This document shows, one piece after another, positions 40,642 through 49,318 of a stretch of 64,000 nucleotides of DNA. The stretch's first letter is position 1; every line of letters starts with the position of its first letter. Position numbers and translations under genes: made by a program. The stretch is from NCBI RefSeq assembly GCF_026341035.1, contig NZ_JAPEOQ010000001.1, positions 2,604,001 through 2,668,000 on the forward strand, read 5' to 3'. The notes beneath the pieces were generated by a model. It was not told the origin of the DNA. It ran no database searches and saw nothing but the letters and a program-made list of their open reading frames with translations. This stretch comes from Streptomyces sp. NBC_01016. Lineage in GTDB: Bacteria; Actinomycetota; Actinomycetes; Streptomycetales; Streptomycetaceae.

Positions 40642-41557
40642 TGGTCAGGACGATTTTGCCCTGGGTGTGGCCCGATGAGCCCAGTTCGTGGGCCTTGGCT
40701 GCTTCTTCCAGGGGGAGGGTCGCCGATACGTGGGCGCGGAGGCGGCCCGCGGCCATCAGGGCCGCGACCTTGCGGAGGGTGGCGCCCGAGGGCTGGACCG
40801 AGATGGGGGCGAAGCGGACGCCACGGGTCTCGGCGTCCTCCTGAGTGACGCCGGGGTCCCAGAGCATCGCCGAGGCCAGGAGGGCGCCGGGGCGCAGGGT
40901 GACCAGGGTGCGTGGGCCGTAGTCGCCGCCGATCAGGTCCAGGGCCACGTCCACGTCACGCAGGGAGTGGGCGAAGTCCGTGGTCGTGTAGTCGATGAGC
41001 TCGTCGACGCCGAGTTCGCGCAGGAAGTCGTGCTTGTCGGCGCCCGCGGTACCGATCACGTACGCGCCCTCGGCCTTGGCTATCTGCACCGCCACGTGCC
41101 CGACGCCGCCGCCCGCCGCATGGATCAGCACCCGGCGGGCGGGACCGATCTGCCCGATGTCGACGAGCGCGAGCCATGAGGTGAGCGCCGCCGCGGGCAG
41201 CGCCGCCGCCTGGATGTGGTCGACATTGCCCGGCTTGGGCGCCAGGTGCTCGGTGCGGATCACGACGTACTCGGCGTAGCCGCCGCCCCGGATCATGGCG
41301 AACACCTCGTCGCCCGGCCGGAATTCGGTGACGTCCTGGCCCGCCGACTCGACGACGCCCGAGACGTCCCAGCCGAGCGTGAACGGGGGGTCGCCGAAGA
41401 GCGGCGCGTCGCCGGAGCGCGCCGACCGGTCCACCGGGTTCACCCCCACGGCCCGGACCCGGACCAGTACCTCGCCCGCCCGCGGCTCGGGCCGCTCCAC
41501 CTCCACCACTTCGAGCACCTCGGGTCCGCCGAGCCGGCGCTGACTGATGACGCGCAT
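40637..41557 (-). CDS. Zinc-free quinone oxidoreductase-like NADPH enzyme
   Basis: A 306-residue MDR-family protein of the quinone-reductase branch. It starts MRVISQRRLGGPEVLEVVEV and has the NADPH-binding HAAGGGVGHVAVQIAKAEGAYVIGTA and the end QGKIVLTI. No structural or catalytic zinc cysteines are present, as in QOR-type enzymes. The ATG at 41557 is preceded by GGAGGAG; the longer frame upstream lacks support. Substrate unknown. The TAA stop lies within a dispersed repeat. Confidence 0.9.
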   Translation of the reverse strand: MRVISQRRLGGPEVLEVVEVERPEPRAGEVLVRVRAVGVNPVDRSARSGDAPLFGDPPFTLGWDVSGVVESAGQDVTEFRPGDEVFAMIRGGGYAEYVVIRTEHLAPKPGNVDHIQAAALPAAALTSWLALVDIGQIGPARRVLIHAAGGGVGHVAVQIAKAEGAYVIGTAGADKHDFLRELGVDELIDYTTTDFAHSLRDVDVALDLIGGDYGPRTLVTLRPGALLASAMLWDPGVTQEDAETRGVRFAPISVQPSGATLRKVAALMAAGRLRAHVSATLPLEEAAKAHELGSSGHTQGKIVLTI

Positions 41558-41771
41558 GGTGGGACTCCTCCCCAGGGTCGGCCCGGCCATCGCGGCCCGG
41601 CCGGTACTGGGTCCATCGTGGGACGTGGGCGACGACCGCGCCATGCCGCGGAGAGCGCCATGTCCGGGCGTCGGCGAAAGGTCGGCACCGTAGCACTCTT
41701 CGAATCAACTCCCGGGCAGATTCGGGTAGTTGGTGCCATGAGCGGTCCTGGCGGCGGGCGAGGGGCTTTAC

Positions 41772-41787
41772 TGTGACCCGCATCACA
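41772..41787 (+). promoter_or_regulatory. CRP-like palindrome upstream of the SDR gene
   Basis: TGTGACCCGCATCACA is an exact TGTGA, 6 bases, TCACA site, the consensus for CRP-family regulators. It lies 38 bases before the SDR start. TTTACT just upstream could be a -35-like element. Confidence 0.5.
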
Positions 41788-41824
41788 TGATGCGCCCGCT
41801 CGGCAGCAGCAGAAGGGGACCGCC

Positions 41825-42628
41825 ATGAACGCGTGCGATCTGACGGGGCGCAAGGCGCTGGTGACCGGGGGCGCCCAGGGGCTCGGGGCGGCGGCGGCCG
41901 AGGCACTCGTGCGCGAGGGTGCCGCCGTCGTCATCGCCGACGTCCAGGAGGACGCGGGCCGCGCGACCGCCGAGAGGCTGCAGAAGTCGGGCGGCGCGGC
42001 GACGTTCGTCCCGCTCGACGTGGCCGACGACGAGAGCTGGGAGACGGCCGTCGGCCGCGCCGTGGACGAGCTCGGCGGCCTCGACGTCCTCGTCAACAAC
42101 GCCGGTGTCGAGATCTCGGGGCTGGTCGTCGACCTCGACCCGCGGGACGTCCGCAGGATGCTCGACGTCAACGTCCTCGGCGTCGCGCTCGGCCTCAAGC
42201 ACGCCTTCCGGGCGATGCGCCCGGGCGGCAGGGCCGGCCGGGGTGGGGCGGTCGTCAACATCTCGTCGGTGGCCGCGACGATCCCCTTCCCCGGCATCGC
42301 CTGCTACGCCGCGACGAAGTCCGCGGTCGACCGGCTGACCCGGGTGGCCGCCCTGGAATCCGGCAGGCTGGGCTACGGCGTGCGGGTCAACTGCCTCTAC
42401 CCGGGCCTGGTTCCCACCACGATGGGTACCCGCCTCGCCCAGGACATGGAGACCCTGGGACTGTGGCCGAGCGCCGAGGCGGCCGTGGGGGACGTCATCG
42501 CGCGGACCCCGCTCGGACGGCTCGGCGAGGCCGCCGACATGGCCGACGCGGTCGTCTTCCTCGCCTCCGACGCCGCCCGCTTCATCACCGGCGCGGGGCT
42601 TCCGGTCGACGGGGGCATGGGCATGTGA
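41825..42628 (+). CDS. Short-chain dehydrogenase/reductase
   Basis: A 267-residue classical SDR: cofactor motif TGGAQGLGAAAAE, Asp41-type NAD preference in VIADVQEDAG, NNAG, and the catalytic Ser-Tyr-Lys in NISSVAA and CYAATKSAV. The acidic residue after the second strand indicates NAD(H). Enzymes like this often act on hydroxysteroids or secondary alcohols, but no substrate is evident. It is divergent from the quinone oxidoreductase and preceded by a CRP-like site and AGAAGGGG. Confidence 0.92.
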   Translation: MNACDLTGRKALVTGGAQGLGAAAAEALVREGAAVVIADVQEDAGRATAERLQKSGGAATFVPLDVADDESWETAVGRAVDELGGLDVLVNNAGVEISGLVVDLDPRDVRRMLDVNVLGVALGLKHAFRAMRPGGRAGRGGAVVNISSVAATIPFPGIACYAATKSAVDRLTRVAALESGRLGYGVRVNCLYPGLVPTTMGTRLAQDMETLGLWPSAEAAVGDVIARTPLGRLGEAADMADAVVFLASDAARFITGAGLPVDGGMGM

Positions 42629-42754
42629 GGCGGGTGTGGCCCGAGAGCCGATTCCCGATTGTCACGGATTCGGGATCTGTCCATTCTCTCGTGCGGCGTG
42701 GAGTTGTGCTCTAAAGTCCCGAAGGCCCCCTCGGTCGACAAAGCTGGCGCAACC

Positions 42755-43795
42755 ATGATGACTTCTCAAGAAGAAATTCGATTCCTTTCGCCGGGCGCGG
42801 GCGCAGGCGCGGGTGCGAGCTTCGGAGAAGACGTGCGCCGAGTTTCCGGGGAACTCGCGAGCCATAGCACGGCCGTTCTCTTCTGTTTCCTGCTGCTGAC
42901 GACGATCGGCGCCGCCGTGGTGCGGCTCTATCTTCAGTCACGGGTGCTCGACTCGCTGCGGACGGTGACCCGCACCCTGCAGGAGGGGTTGCTGCGCCCG
43001 CTGCCGGGCCGGGTGGGCGGGCTGCGCACGGAGGTCCGCTACCTGGCGGCGCACCGCGAGGCCCGGATCGGCGGGGACATCTACGACGTCGCCTGCACGC
43101 CCTTCGGGGTGCGGCTGCTCATCGGCGACGTGATGGGCAGCGGCATGCCGGCGGTCGGCACCGCCCTGGACACCCTCGGCGCCTACCGTGAACTGGTCCA
43201 GTGCGAGGCCCGGTTGACCGTGGTGGCCCAGCGTATGGACGCGGCGCTGGCCCGCCGTGAGCACTGTGAGGACTTCGTCACCGCGCTGCTGCTCGGCACG
43301 AACGGCGACGACGGAGAGCTCGAGCTGGTCTGCTGCGGCCACCCGCCGCCCCTGCTGATCCGCGGGCGCCATGCCACCTTCGTGGATCCCCTGCCGCCGT
43401 CACCGCCGCTCGGCCTGATCCGGCTGGAGAACGAGTGGTGCCGTTCGAGCACGATGTCCCTCGCCGCGGGCGACCGGCTGCTGCTCTACACCGACGGAGT
43501 CACCGAGGCACGGAGCGGCAGCGGTGAGTTCTATCCGCTCGCGGAACGCGCGGTGGCCCTTTACGACCGGGACCCCGGGACATTCCTCGACGCGATCTCG
43601 GCGGACCTGATCCGCCATGTGAAGGGGCGACCGAAAGACGATGCCGCGCTCCTTCTGGTCGACTACGGAGATATTCGGGCGGAAGACGGTCAATTTCGGT
43701 CGCACAGCCCTCGGTTGAGCCGAGGTTCTCGGGCAGCCCGTATTCCCGGAATTGATGAATACCGCACACGAAGTGATCTGCGCGAGACGAGGTAG
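42755..43795 (+). CDS. SpoIIE/RsbU-type PP2C phosphatase with one membrane helix
   Basis: A 346-residue protein. A short Gly/Ala-rich N-terminus and one membrane segment (about 35-57, AVLFCFLLLTTIGAAVVRLYL) precede a SpoIIE phosphatase domain. Metal-binding motifs include ARIGGDIYDV, LIGDVMGSGMPAV, YTDGVTEAR and RPKDDAALLLV. Such enzymes dephosphorylate anti-sigma antagonists or related partners. No sigma, anti-sigma or antagonist gene is adjacent; instead a regulator-like ATPase gene begins two bases after the stop. ATG 42755 or 42758 is the likely start; no strong ribosome site is visible. Confidence 0.85.
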   Translation: MMTSQEEIRFLSPGAGAGAGASFGEDVRRVSGELASHSTAVLFCFLLLTTIGAAVVRLYLQSRVLDSLRTVTRTLQEGLLRPLPGRVGGLRTEVRYLAAHREARIGGDIYDVACTPFGVRLLIGDVMGSGMPAVGTALDTLGAYRELVQCEARLTVVAQRMDAALARREHCEDFVTALLLGTNGDDGELELVCCGHPPPLLIRGRHATFVDPLPPSPPLGLIRLENEWCRSSTMSLAAGDRLLLYTDGVTEARSGSGEFYPLAERAVALYDRDPGTFLDAISADLIRHVKGRPKDDAALLLVDYGDIRAEDGQFRSHSPRLSRGSRAARIPGIDEYRTRSDLRETR

Positions 43796-43797
43796 TC

Positions 43798-45852
43798 GTG
43801 GCCCACCAGCTGCCGACGGAGCACACCCCTTTCATCGGACGCCGCCGCGAACTCGACCTGTTGCGACAACTGAGTGCGCGCTCCCGGCTGGTGACGGTGA
43901 CCGGCCTCGGGGGGATCGGCAAGACCCGCCTCGCCCTGCGTGCCGCGGCCGACGTGGCGGACGGGTTCGCCGACGGCGCCTGGTGCGTCGAGCTCCACGA
44001 ACTCCAGGACCCCGAACTGCTCGTGCACGCGGTCACCACGGCACTGCACGCCACCGACCACACGACCCGGCCCCAGCACGAGGTGCTCACCGGGCACCTC
44101 GCCGACAAGCACCTGCTGCTCGTCCTCGACACCTGCGAACACCTCATCGGGGCCTGCGCGGAGCTCGCCGCGCGGCTCCTCGCCGCGGCCCCCGGGCTGC
44201 ACATCCTCGCCACCAGCAGGCAGCCCCTCGGCCTGTCGGGGGAGGAGATCTTCGCCGTCGCGCCGATGTCCGTCGCGCCCGACGCGGTGCGGCTCTTCAT
44301 GCAGCGCGCCCACGCCGCCCACCCGGAGTTCCGGCTCACCGCCCGCACCAGGCCGGTCGTGGAGCGCATCTGCGCGCGCCTCGACGGCATTCCGCTCGCG
44401 ATCGAACTCGCCGCGGGACGGCTGCGCGGCGAGGAGACCGAGGAACTCCTCGCCCTCCTGGAGGACCGCTTCCAGCTCGTCCGCGACGAGCCGGAGTACA
44501 CCGGCCGGCACAGCACGCTGCGTACGACCATCGGCTGGAGCCACGAACTCTGCCTGCCCGCCGAGCGGTTGCTCTGGGCCCGCCTCTCCGTCTTCGCCGG
44601 CAGCTTCTCCCGGGGAGCCGCGGAGAAGGTGTGCGCCGACGCCGCCCTGGAGCGCTCGGCCATCGGCCCCCTGCTCCTGGGACTCGTGGAGAAGTCCCTG
44701 CTCGTACGCGAGGACGGCTCCGACGGCGAGAAGTTCAGGCAGCTCGACACCGTCCGGGGCTACGGCGCCGAGTGGCTGCGGCGGCTCGGCGAGGAGCAGC
44801 GCGTGCGCGCCCGCCATCTCGCCTGGTGCCAGGAGTTCGCCGTGCAGGGCGAGGCGGTGTGGTTCGGTCCTGGCCAGACCGCCGTGTTCCGCACCACCCG
44901 GCGCGCGCACGCACAGCTCCTCGCCGCACTCGACTTCGCCCTGTCGACACCGGGCCACGAACGGGCCGGGGCGCGGCTCGCAGGGACGCTCTGGTTCTAC
45001 TGGGTCGGCTGCGGGCTCCTCAGCGACGGCCGCTACTGGGTGGACCGCGCGCTCGCCGCGGTCCCGGGGCCGCACCCGGAGCGGCTCAAGGCGCTGTGGG
45101 TCGGCGGCTACATCGCCATCCTCCAGGGGGACGCGCGGCCCGCGGCGGTCATGCTCACCGAGTGCCGGGCCGAATCCCTGCGCGCCGATGACGACGCGGC
45201 GTACGCGTACGCCACCCACCGTCTGGGGTGCGCCGCGCTGATGCGCGACCAACACGCCACGGCGGAGCGGTACTTCAGGGCGTCCCTGGCCAGCTACGCC
45301 GAGCTCGGCGAGCTCGACAGCAACGTCATGATGGCCCGCATCGAGCTGGCCATGGCCCTCGCGTTCCAGGGCGACCTGGCGGCGGCCGTCCCGCTGTGCG
45401 AGGAGGCCCGCGCCACCTGCGAGGAGCACGGCGAACGCTGGGCGAAGGCCTACGCCCTCTACGTCCTCGCCTTCGCCGCCTGGGCCGGGGGCCGCAGCGA
45501 GGAGGCGACGCGCCTGGCCGGCGACTGCCTGGTCATCAACTACGAGTTCCGCGACCTGGTCGGGGTCGTGCTGCCCGTCGAGGTCATCGCCCTGCTGTGG
45601 GCCTCGCGCGGCGACTGCGAGCAGGCGGCCGTGCTGCAGGGCGCCGCGCGCCGGATCTGGGACCGGGTGGGCCTGCCCCTGTTCGGCTCCGTGTACTTCA
45701 ACGCGCCGCACGACACCGCCGTCGCGCTCGCCCGCGAGACCCTCGGCGACCAGGGGTACGAGGCGGCGTTCGAGCGGGGCGGCGGGCTGGGCCTCGAAGA
45801 GGTGGTCGCGCTGGCCCTGGGGCGGACGCAGGAGCCGATGCGGGCCCACTGA
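43798..45852 (+). CDS. LuxR/AfsR-like STAND ATPase lacking a DNA-binding domain
   Basis: A 684-residue protein. The N-terminal NB-ARC-like ATPase has Walker A GLGGIGKTRLAL at about 39-50 and Walker B HLLLVLDTCEHL near 102-113. RLDGIPLAIELAAGRL and a winged-helix-like segment follow, then TPR-like repeats to the end. Relatives of this kind usually end with a LuxR helix-turn-helix or start with a SARP domain; neither is present, and none is encoded in another frame downstream. It starts with GTG two bases after the phosphatase stop, so the pair is translated together. Possibly a signalling partner that no longer binds DNA. Confidence 0.85.
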   Translation: MAHQLPTEHTPFIGRRRELDLLRQLSARSRLVTVTGLGGIGKTRLALRAAADVADGFADGAWCVELHELQDPELLVHAVTTALHATDHTTRPQHEVLTGHLADKHLLLVLDTCEHLIGACAELAARLLAAAPGLHILATSRQPLGLSGEEIFAVAPMSVAPDAVRLFMQRAHAAHPEFRLTARTRPVVERICARLDGIPLAIELAAGRLRGEETEELLALLEDRFQLVRDEPEYTGRHSTLRTTIGWSHELCLPAERLLWARLSVFAGSFSRGAAEKVCADAALERSAIGPLLLGLVEKSLLVREDGSDGEKFRQLDTVRGYGAEWLRRLGEEQRVRARHLAWCQEFAVQGEAVWFGPGQTAVFRTTRRAHAQLLAALDFALSTPGHERAGARLAGTLWFYWVGCGLLSDGRYWVDRALAAVPGPHPERLKALWVGGYIAILQGDARPAAVMLTECRAESLRADDDAAYAYATHRLGCAALMRDQHATAERYFRASLASYAELGELDSNVMMARIELAMALAFQGDLAAAVPLCEEARATCEEHGERWAKAYALYVLAFAAWAGGRSEEATRLAGDCLVINYEFRDLVGVVLPVEVIALLWASRGDCEQAAVLQGAARRIWDRVGLPLFGSVYFNAPHDTAVALARETLGDQGYEAAFERGGGLGLEEVVALALGRTQEPMRAH

Positions 45853-46132
45853 CGCCCTGGGACTGGGGGGACCGATGGTGCCGATGGGACTGGAGAGGTG
45901 GGCCCCGTCTCAGATAGTAGGAAGTCCGAGTAATTGTGGAGACAGAAGCAGAGACCTGTCCTAGCTTTGTAGAAGCCGAACGACTCGCCCGATCCGGCGA
46001 ATGGCGGCCGCGAGCCGGAGCACCTGGCAGGCAACCCCTGCAGCTCCTGCTTCCCGCCCTTCCGGCGCCTCGAAATCCCCTTGCGCACATGGCGCGCGAG
46101 GATTCCCACGGATCTCAAGGAGTCGATCCCTC
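45853..46132 (+). other. 280-bp gene-free leader region
   Basis: No gene seen. GTCCTAGCTT near 45957-45966 includes a possible -10 (TAGCTT). The following 150 bases are rich in short complementary runs, such as GGCAGG/CCTGC around 46027-46050. It could be a structured untranslated leader of the small gene at 46133. I compared it by memory with SAM, cobalamin and c-di-AMP riboswitches and found no convincing match. Confidence 0.35.
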
Positions 46133-46276
46133 ATGGCCACTGCGACGCCCGTCCGCCGCCGAGTCCGTCACGTCTCCCCGTCGAGCGAAGCCGACCGCCA
46201 GGCCGCCAGGACCGCGGCCGCCGCCCTCCAGCGCGCGCTGGACCGCAGGGACAACGGCGGCGAGACAGGTCACTGA
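46133..46276 (+). CDS. Small basic protein of 47 residues
   Basis: MATATPVRRRVRHVSPSSEA begins a 47-residue protein ending LQRALDRRDNGGETGH. AAGGAG stands nine bases before the ATG, a strong ribosome site. Composition is Arg/Ala-rich with a probable helix (DRQAARTAAAALQRALDRRD). No family is recognised. The long leader in front and the good start suggest an expressed gene. It converges on the purple acid phosphatase gene, with six bases between the two stops. Confidence 0.6.
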   Translation: MATATPVRRRVRHVSPSSEADRQAARTAAAALQRALDRRDNGGETGH

Positions 46277-46282
46277 GCCGCC

Positions 46283-47863
46283 TCAGGACCCCCTCTTCAC
46301 CTCGAAGTGGTCGATGCGCTCGCCGGTCTCGGCCAGCGCCGACACCTTCATCCGGCCCTTCTCCACCTCCACCGCGAGGAACGAGAAGCCGGTGTACCGC
46401 ACCCGGGACCACTCCACGGTGTCCGGGTCGGGCAGGCGTGACTTCGTCCAGTGGAAGGTGACGATCGACTCCCGGTCGTGCACGTCGCCTTCGTAGCTGT
46501 CCGGCACGCCCGGCCCGAAGCTGTAGAGGTCCTTGCCGGCGCCGCCCGCGGTGACGTACACGATGCCGTCGCGCGTCGGATCGGTCGACGCGCCGACCGG
46601 CACCGGCTTGCCGACCTCCCCGTTCCCCGTGCCCTTGATCGCGTCCGTGCGCTCGTAGACGTGGTTGTGCCCGTTGATCACCAGATCCACCTGGTGCTTG
46701 GCGAACAGCGGCACCCACGCGTCGCGCACCCCGCCGTCCGAGGCGTGCGTCGACGTCGAGTACGCGCAGTGGTGGAAGAAGACGACCACGAACTCGATGT
46801 CGTCCCGCGCCCGCAGCTCACCGAGCCGCTTGTCGAGCCAGGCGGTCTGCTTCCCGTCCAGGTAGCCCTTGTTGGCGGGGATCTCGTACGAGACGTCGTT
46901 CGCGTCGAGCGCGACCACACCGACACCGCCGTACGTGAAGGAGTAGACGCCGGGCGCCCTGTCCGGGTCGGGGCCGTTGTCGGGCAGCGACCAGCGGGCG
47001 CTCTGCCCGCCGTACCCGTTGGGCGAGTACCAGGCCTCCATGTCGTGGTTCCCGGTCGTCACCATCCACGGCACCGACTTGGCGACCGTCTCCGTCTGCG
47101 CGAGGAACTGGTCCCACACACGGGCGTCGTACGTGTCCGATTCCTTGCCGTGGCCGCTGCTGTCGGCGTAGCAGATGTCGCCCGCGTGCAGGTGGAAGGA
47201 CGGGTTCTGGCCGAGGATCACCTGGTCGTTGGCGAGCGCGTCGTAGCTGACGCCCTGGTCGCCGAAGGCCGTGAAGACGAACGACTCCGGGGCGGCCGGC
47301 GCCGTACGGAAGGTGCCGAGGGTGCCCAGGCGCTCCGCGTCCGCCGGGTCGAAGCCGTCGTGGCCGACGCCGTAGTAGTACGTCGTGCCGGGCCTGAGGT
47401 TGTCGAGCGCCGCGTGCAGATAGAGCTGCTCGACCTCGGGGAGCTTCTTCGACAGGGACGGCGTGTGCAGGGTGCGCACCTCCGCCGGGATCTTCCGGCT
47501 CAGCTCCCAGGGCTTCGACCCCACCCGCAGATACGGGTTCCCGACCGCGAACGGCACCTGCCACGAGATCCGCATCTGCGTCTTCGGATCGGCGCCGAAG
47601 GCGAGGTGCCGGCCGAAGGGGGCCACGAGGGAGCCGTCCACCTGCGCCGCGGCCGCCCGCGCCGGGAGCAGCGGCGCCGCGTACGCGCCCGTCGCCGAGC
47701 CGCCGCCGAGCAGCGCGGCCCCGCCCATGGAGGCCGCGGCCCCCGTCAGGGCGCGGCGCCTGCTGAACTTCTTCCGCAGGTACTCGTGTTGCTCGGGCAT
47801 GCTCAGGCGCCGGGCGAGGTGTTCGGGGATGCCGACATTGGGGGTGTCAGGAGCGGTGGTCAT
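46283..47863 (-). CDS. Tat-exported purple acid phosphatase-like metallophosphoesterase
   Basis: A 526-residue secreted enzyme. The N-terminus has about 38 residues before a twin-arginine signal (KKFSRRRALTGAAASMGGAA) and an Ala-rich cleavage region. A fibronectin-like purple-phosphatase N-domain follows (about 80-185). The metallophosphatase domain has all five metal blocks in order: FGDQG, GDICYAD, GNHD, FFHHC and GHNHVYER. It should hydrolyse phosphate esters outside the cell. The ATG at 47863 is chosen over the long frame from 47953 because it fits the Tat N-region. Tat use suggests metal loading in the cytoplasm. Confidence 0.92.
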   Translation of the reverse strand: MTTAPDTPNVGIPEHLARRLSMPEQHEYLRKKFSRRRALTGAAASMGGAALLGGGSATGAYAAPLLPARAAAAQVDGSLVAPFGRHLAFGADPKTQMRISWQVPFAVGNPYLRVGSKPWELSRKIPAEVRTLHTPSLSKKLPEVEQLYLHAALDNLRPGTTYYYGVGHDGFDPADAERLGTLGTFRTAPAAPESFVFTAFGDQGVSYDALANDQVILGQNPSFHLHAGDICYADSSGHGKESDTYDARVWDQFLAQTETVAKSVPWMVTTGNHDMEAWYSPNGYGGQSARWSLPDNGPDPDRAPGVYSFTYGGVGVVALDANDVSYEIPANKGYLDGKQTAWLDKRLGELRARDDIEFVVVFFHHCAYSTSTHASDGGVRDAWVPLFAKHQVDLVINGHNHVYERTDAIKGTGNGEVGKPVPVGASTDPTRDGIVYVTAGGAGKDLYSFGPGVPDSYEGDVHDRESIVTFHWTKSRLPDPDTVEWSRVRYTGFSFLAVEVEKGRMKVSALAETGERIDHFEVKRGS

Positions 47864-47936
47864 GAAGGGGAACTTCCCAGTAACTTCCAACTCCCGCCAT
47901 ACATACGGGTGAACAAAAAGCGGCGATCGCGCGGAC

Positions 47937-47951
47937 GTCCACATCATGGAC
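47937..47951 (+). promoter_or_regulatory. Palindrome upstream of leuB
   Basis: GTCCACATCATGGAC is an inverted repeat with arms GTCCA/TGGAC, 40 bases before leuB. Its CACATCATG core resembles CACATAATG upstream of the ilvB leader. GACACCGCGTGTC and TCCCATGGGA are further small palindromes between it and the start. Confidence 0.45.
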
Positions 47952-47991
47952 ACCGCGTGTCATCCCATGGGACGAGGAGTACGGTGCTCGC

Positions 47992-49035
47992 ATGTCTCGC
48001 AGCATCAATCTCGCAGTGATCCCCGGTGACGGTATCGGCCAGGAGGTCGTGGCCCAGGGTCTCAAGGTCCTCTCCGCCGTCCTTCCGCAGGATGTGAAGC
48101 TGGAGACCGAGGACTACGACTTCGGCGCCAAGCGCTACCACGCCTCCGGTGAGACCCTCACCGACGCCGACCTCGACTCGCTCAAGAAGCACGACGCGAT
48201 CCTGCTCGGCGCCATCGGCGACCCGTCGGTGCCGTCCGGCGTCCTGGAGCGCGGCTTCCTGCTCAAGCTCCGCTTCGCGTTCGACCACCACGTCAACCTG
48301 CGTCCGTCGAAGCTCCTTCCGGGTGTTTCGACCCCGCTCGCGGGCGAGCCGGACATCGACTTCGTCGTCGTCCGTGAGGGCACCGAGGGTCCGTACACGG
48401 GCAACGGCGGCACGATCCGCAAGGGCACCGAGCACGAGGTCGCCACCGAGGTCTCCGTCAACACCGCCTTCGGTGTGGAGCGCGTGGTCCGTGACGCCTT
48501 CGCCCGCGCCCAGGCCCGCCCCCGCAAGAAGCTCACGCTGGTCCACAAGAACAACGTGCTGACCTTCGCGGGCCACCTGTGGACGAACATCTTCAACAAG
48601 GTGGCCAAGGAGTTCCCCGAGGTCACCACCGACTACATCCACGTCGACGCCGCGACGATCTACCTCGTCACCGACCCGGCCCGCTTCGACGTGATCGTCA
48701 CCGACAACCTCTTCGGCGACATCATCACCGACCTCGCCGCGGCCGTCTCCGGCGGCATCGGCGTCGCGGCCTCCGGGAACATCAACCCGAGCCGCGAGTT
48801 CCCGTCCATGTTCGAGCCCGTGCACGGCTCGGCCCCGGACATCGCGGGCCAGGGCAAGGCCGACCCGAGCGCCACGATCCTCTCGGTCGCCCTCCTCCTG
48901 CGTCACCTCGGCTACGAGGCCGAGGCCGCGCGCATCGAGACCGCGGTCTCCGCGGACCTCGGCGAGCGCGGCGACTCCGTGCGCAGCACCGACGAGATCG
49001 GTGACGCCCTCGTCGCCCGAGTAGTAGCCGGCTGA
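47992..49035 (+). CDS. leuB: 3-isopropylmalate dehydrogenase
   Basis: Third step of leucine synthesis: oxidative decarboxylation of 3-isopropylmalate with NAD+. A 347-residue enzyme of the actinobacterial type. Substrate-binding arginines lie in [25 protein letters not shown], the general-base Lys in KNNVLTFAG, and the metal Asp cluster in [17 protein letters not shown] selectivity is shown by [20 protein letters not shown]. The start is ATG 47992 with GAGGAG 12 bases upstream; TACGGT six bases before the ATG would allow a leaderless message. Confidence 0.97.
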   Translation: MSRSINLAVIPGDGIGQEVVAQGLKVLSAVLPQDVKLETEDYDFGAKRYHASGETLTDADLDSLKKHDAILLGAIGDPSVPSGVLERGFLLKLRFAFDHHVNLRPSKLLPGVSTPLAGEPDIDFVVVREGTEGPYTGNGGTIRKGTEHEVATEVSVNTAFGVERVVRDAFARAQARPRKKLTLVHKNNVLTFAGHLWTNIFNKVAKEFPEVTTDYIHVDAATIYLVTDPARFDVIVTDNLFGDIITDLAAAVSGGIGVAASGNINPSREFPSMFEPVHGSAPDIAGQGKADPSATILSVALLLRHLGYEAEAARIETAVSADLGERGDSVRSTDEIGDALVARVVAG

Positions 49036-49069
49036 CCCGGCGCTCATCTCGTACTGCTGAAAACAGCAG

Positions 49070-49103
49070 CAGCCGCCGGGTCGCACACCGCGCCCGGCGG
49101 CTG
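49070..49103 (+). terminator. Terminator after leuB
   Basis: CAGCCGCCGGG (49070-49080) pairs perfectly with CCCGGCGGCTG (49093-49103) around a 12-base loop, 35 bases after the leuB stop. Confidence 0.85.
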
Positions 49104-49198
49104 TTCCTGTGCGGCCCCTGGGGTGCGACCATCAACCCATGGGCCGCTTTACGCATCCGTACTCACCGGGTCCGTTTCGAGCACACCCCGCCTCGCGC

Positions 49199-49204
49199 GA
49201 TAAT
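49199..49204 (+). promoter_or_regulatory. Candidate -10 of the ilvE promoter
   Basis: GATAAT, about 115 bases before ilvE. The -35 region (TTCGAG at 17 bases) is poor. Transcription would start near 49211, giving a leader of about 108 bases that holds a 33-codon open frame overlapping the ilvE start. Confidence 0.4.
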
Positions 49205-49318
49205 CGAACGTGGGGCCGCGATGTACGTGGAAGCTCGGACGCGCCTCCCTGTCCTGCGGACCTGGGAGTGCATACGTGAACGCGGTCCGTCACAACCAAC
49301 GGTGAAGGACACGCAACC

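Noticed and set aside
45940..46060. A SAM or c-di-AMP riboswitch in the leader, suggested by a GGCAACC-like stretch
   Set aside because: The surrounding conserved segments of those riboswitches are not present, and the downstream gene is not of a matching pathway.
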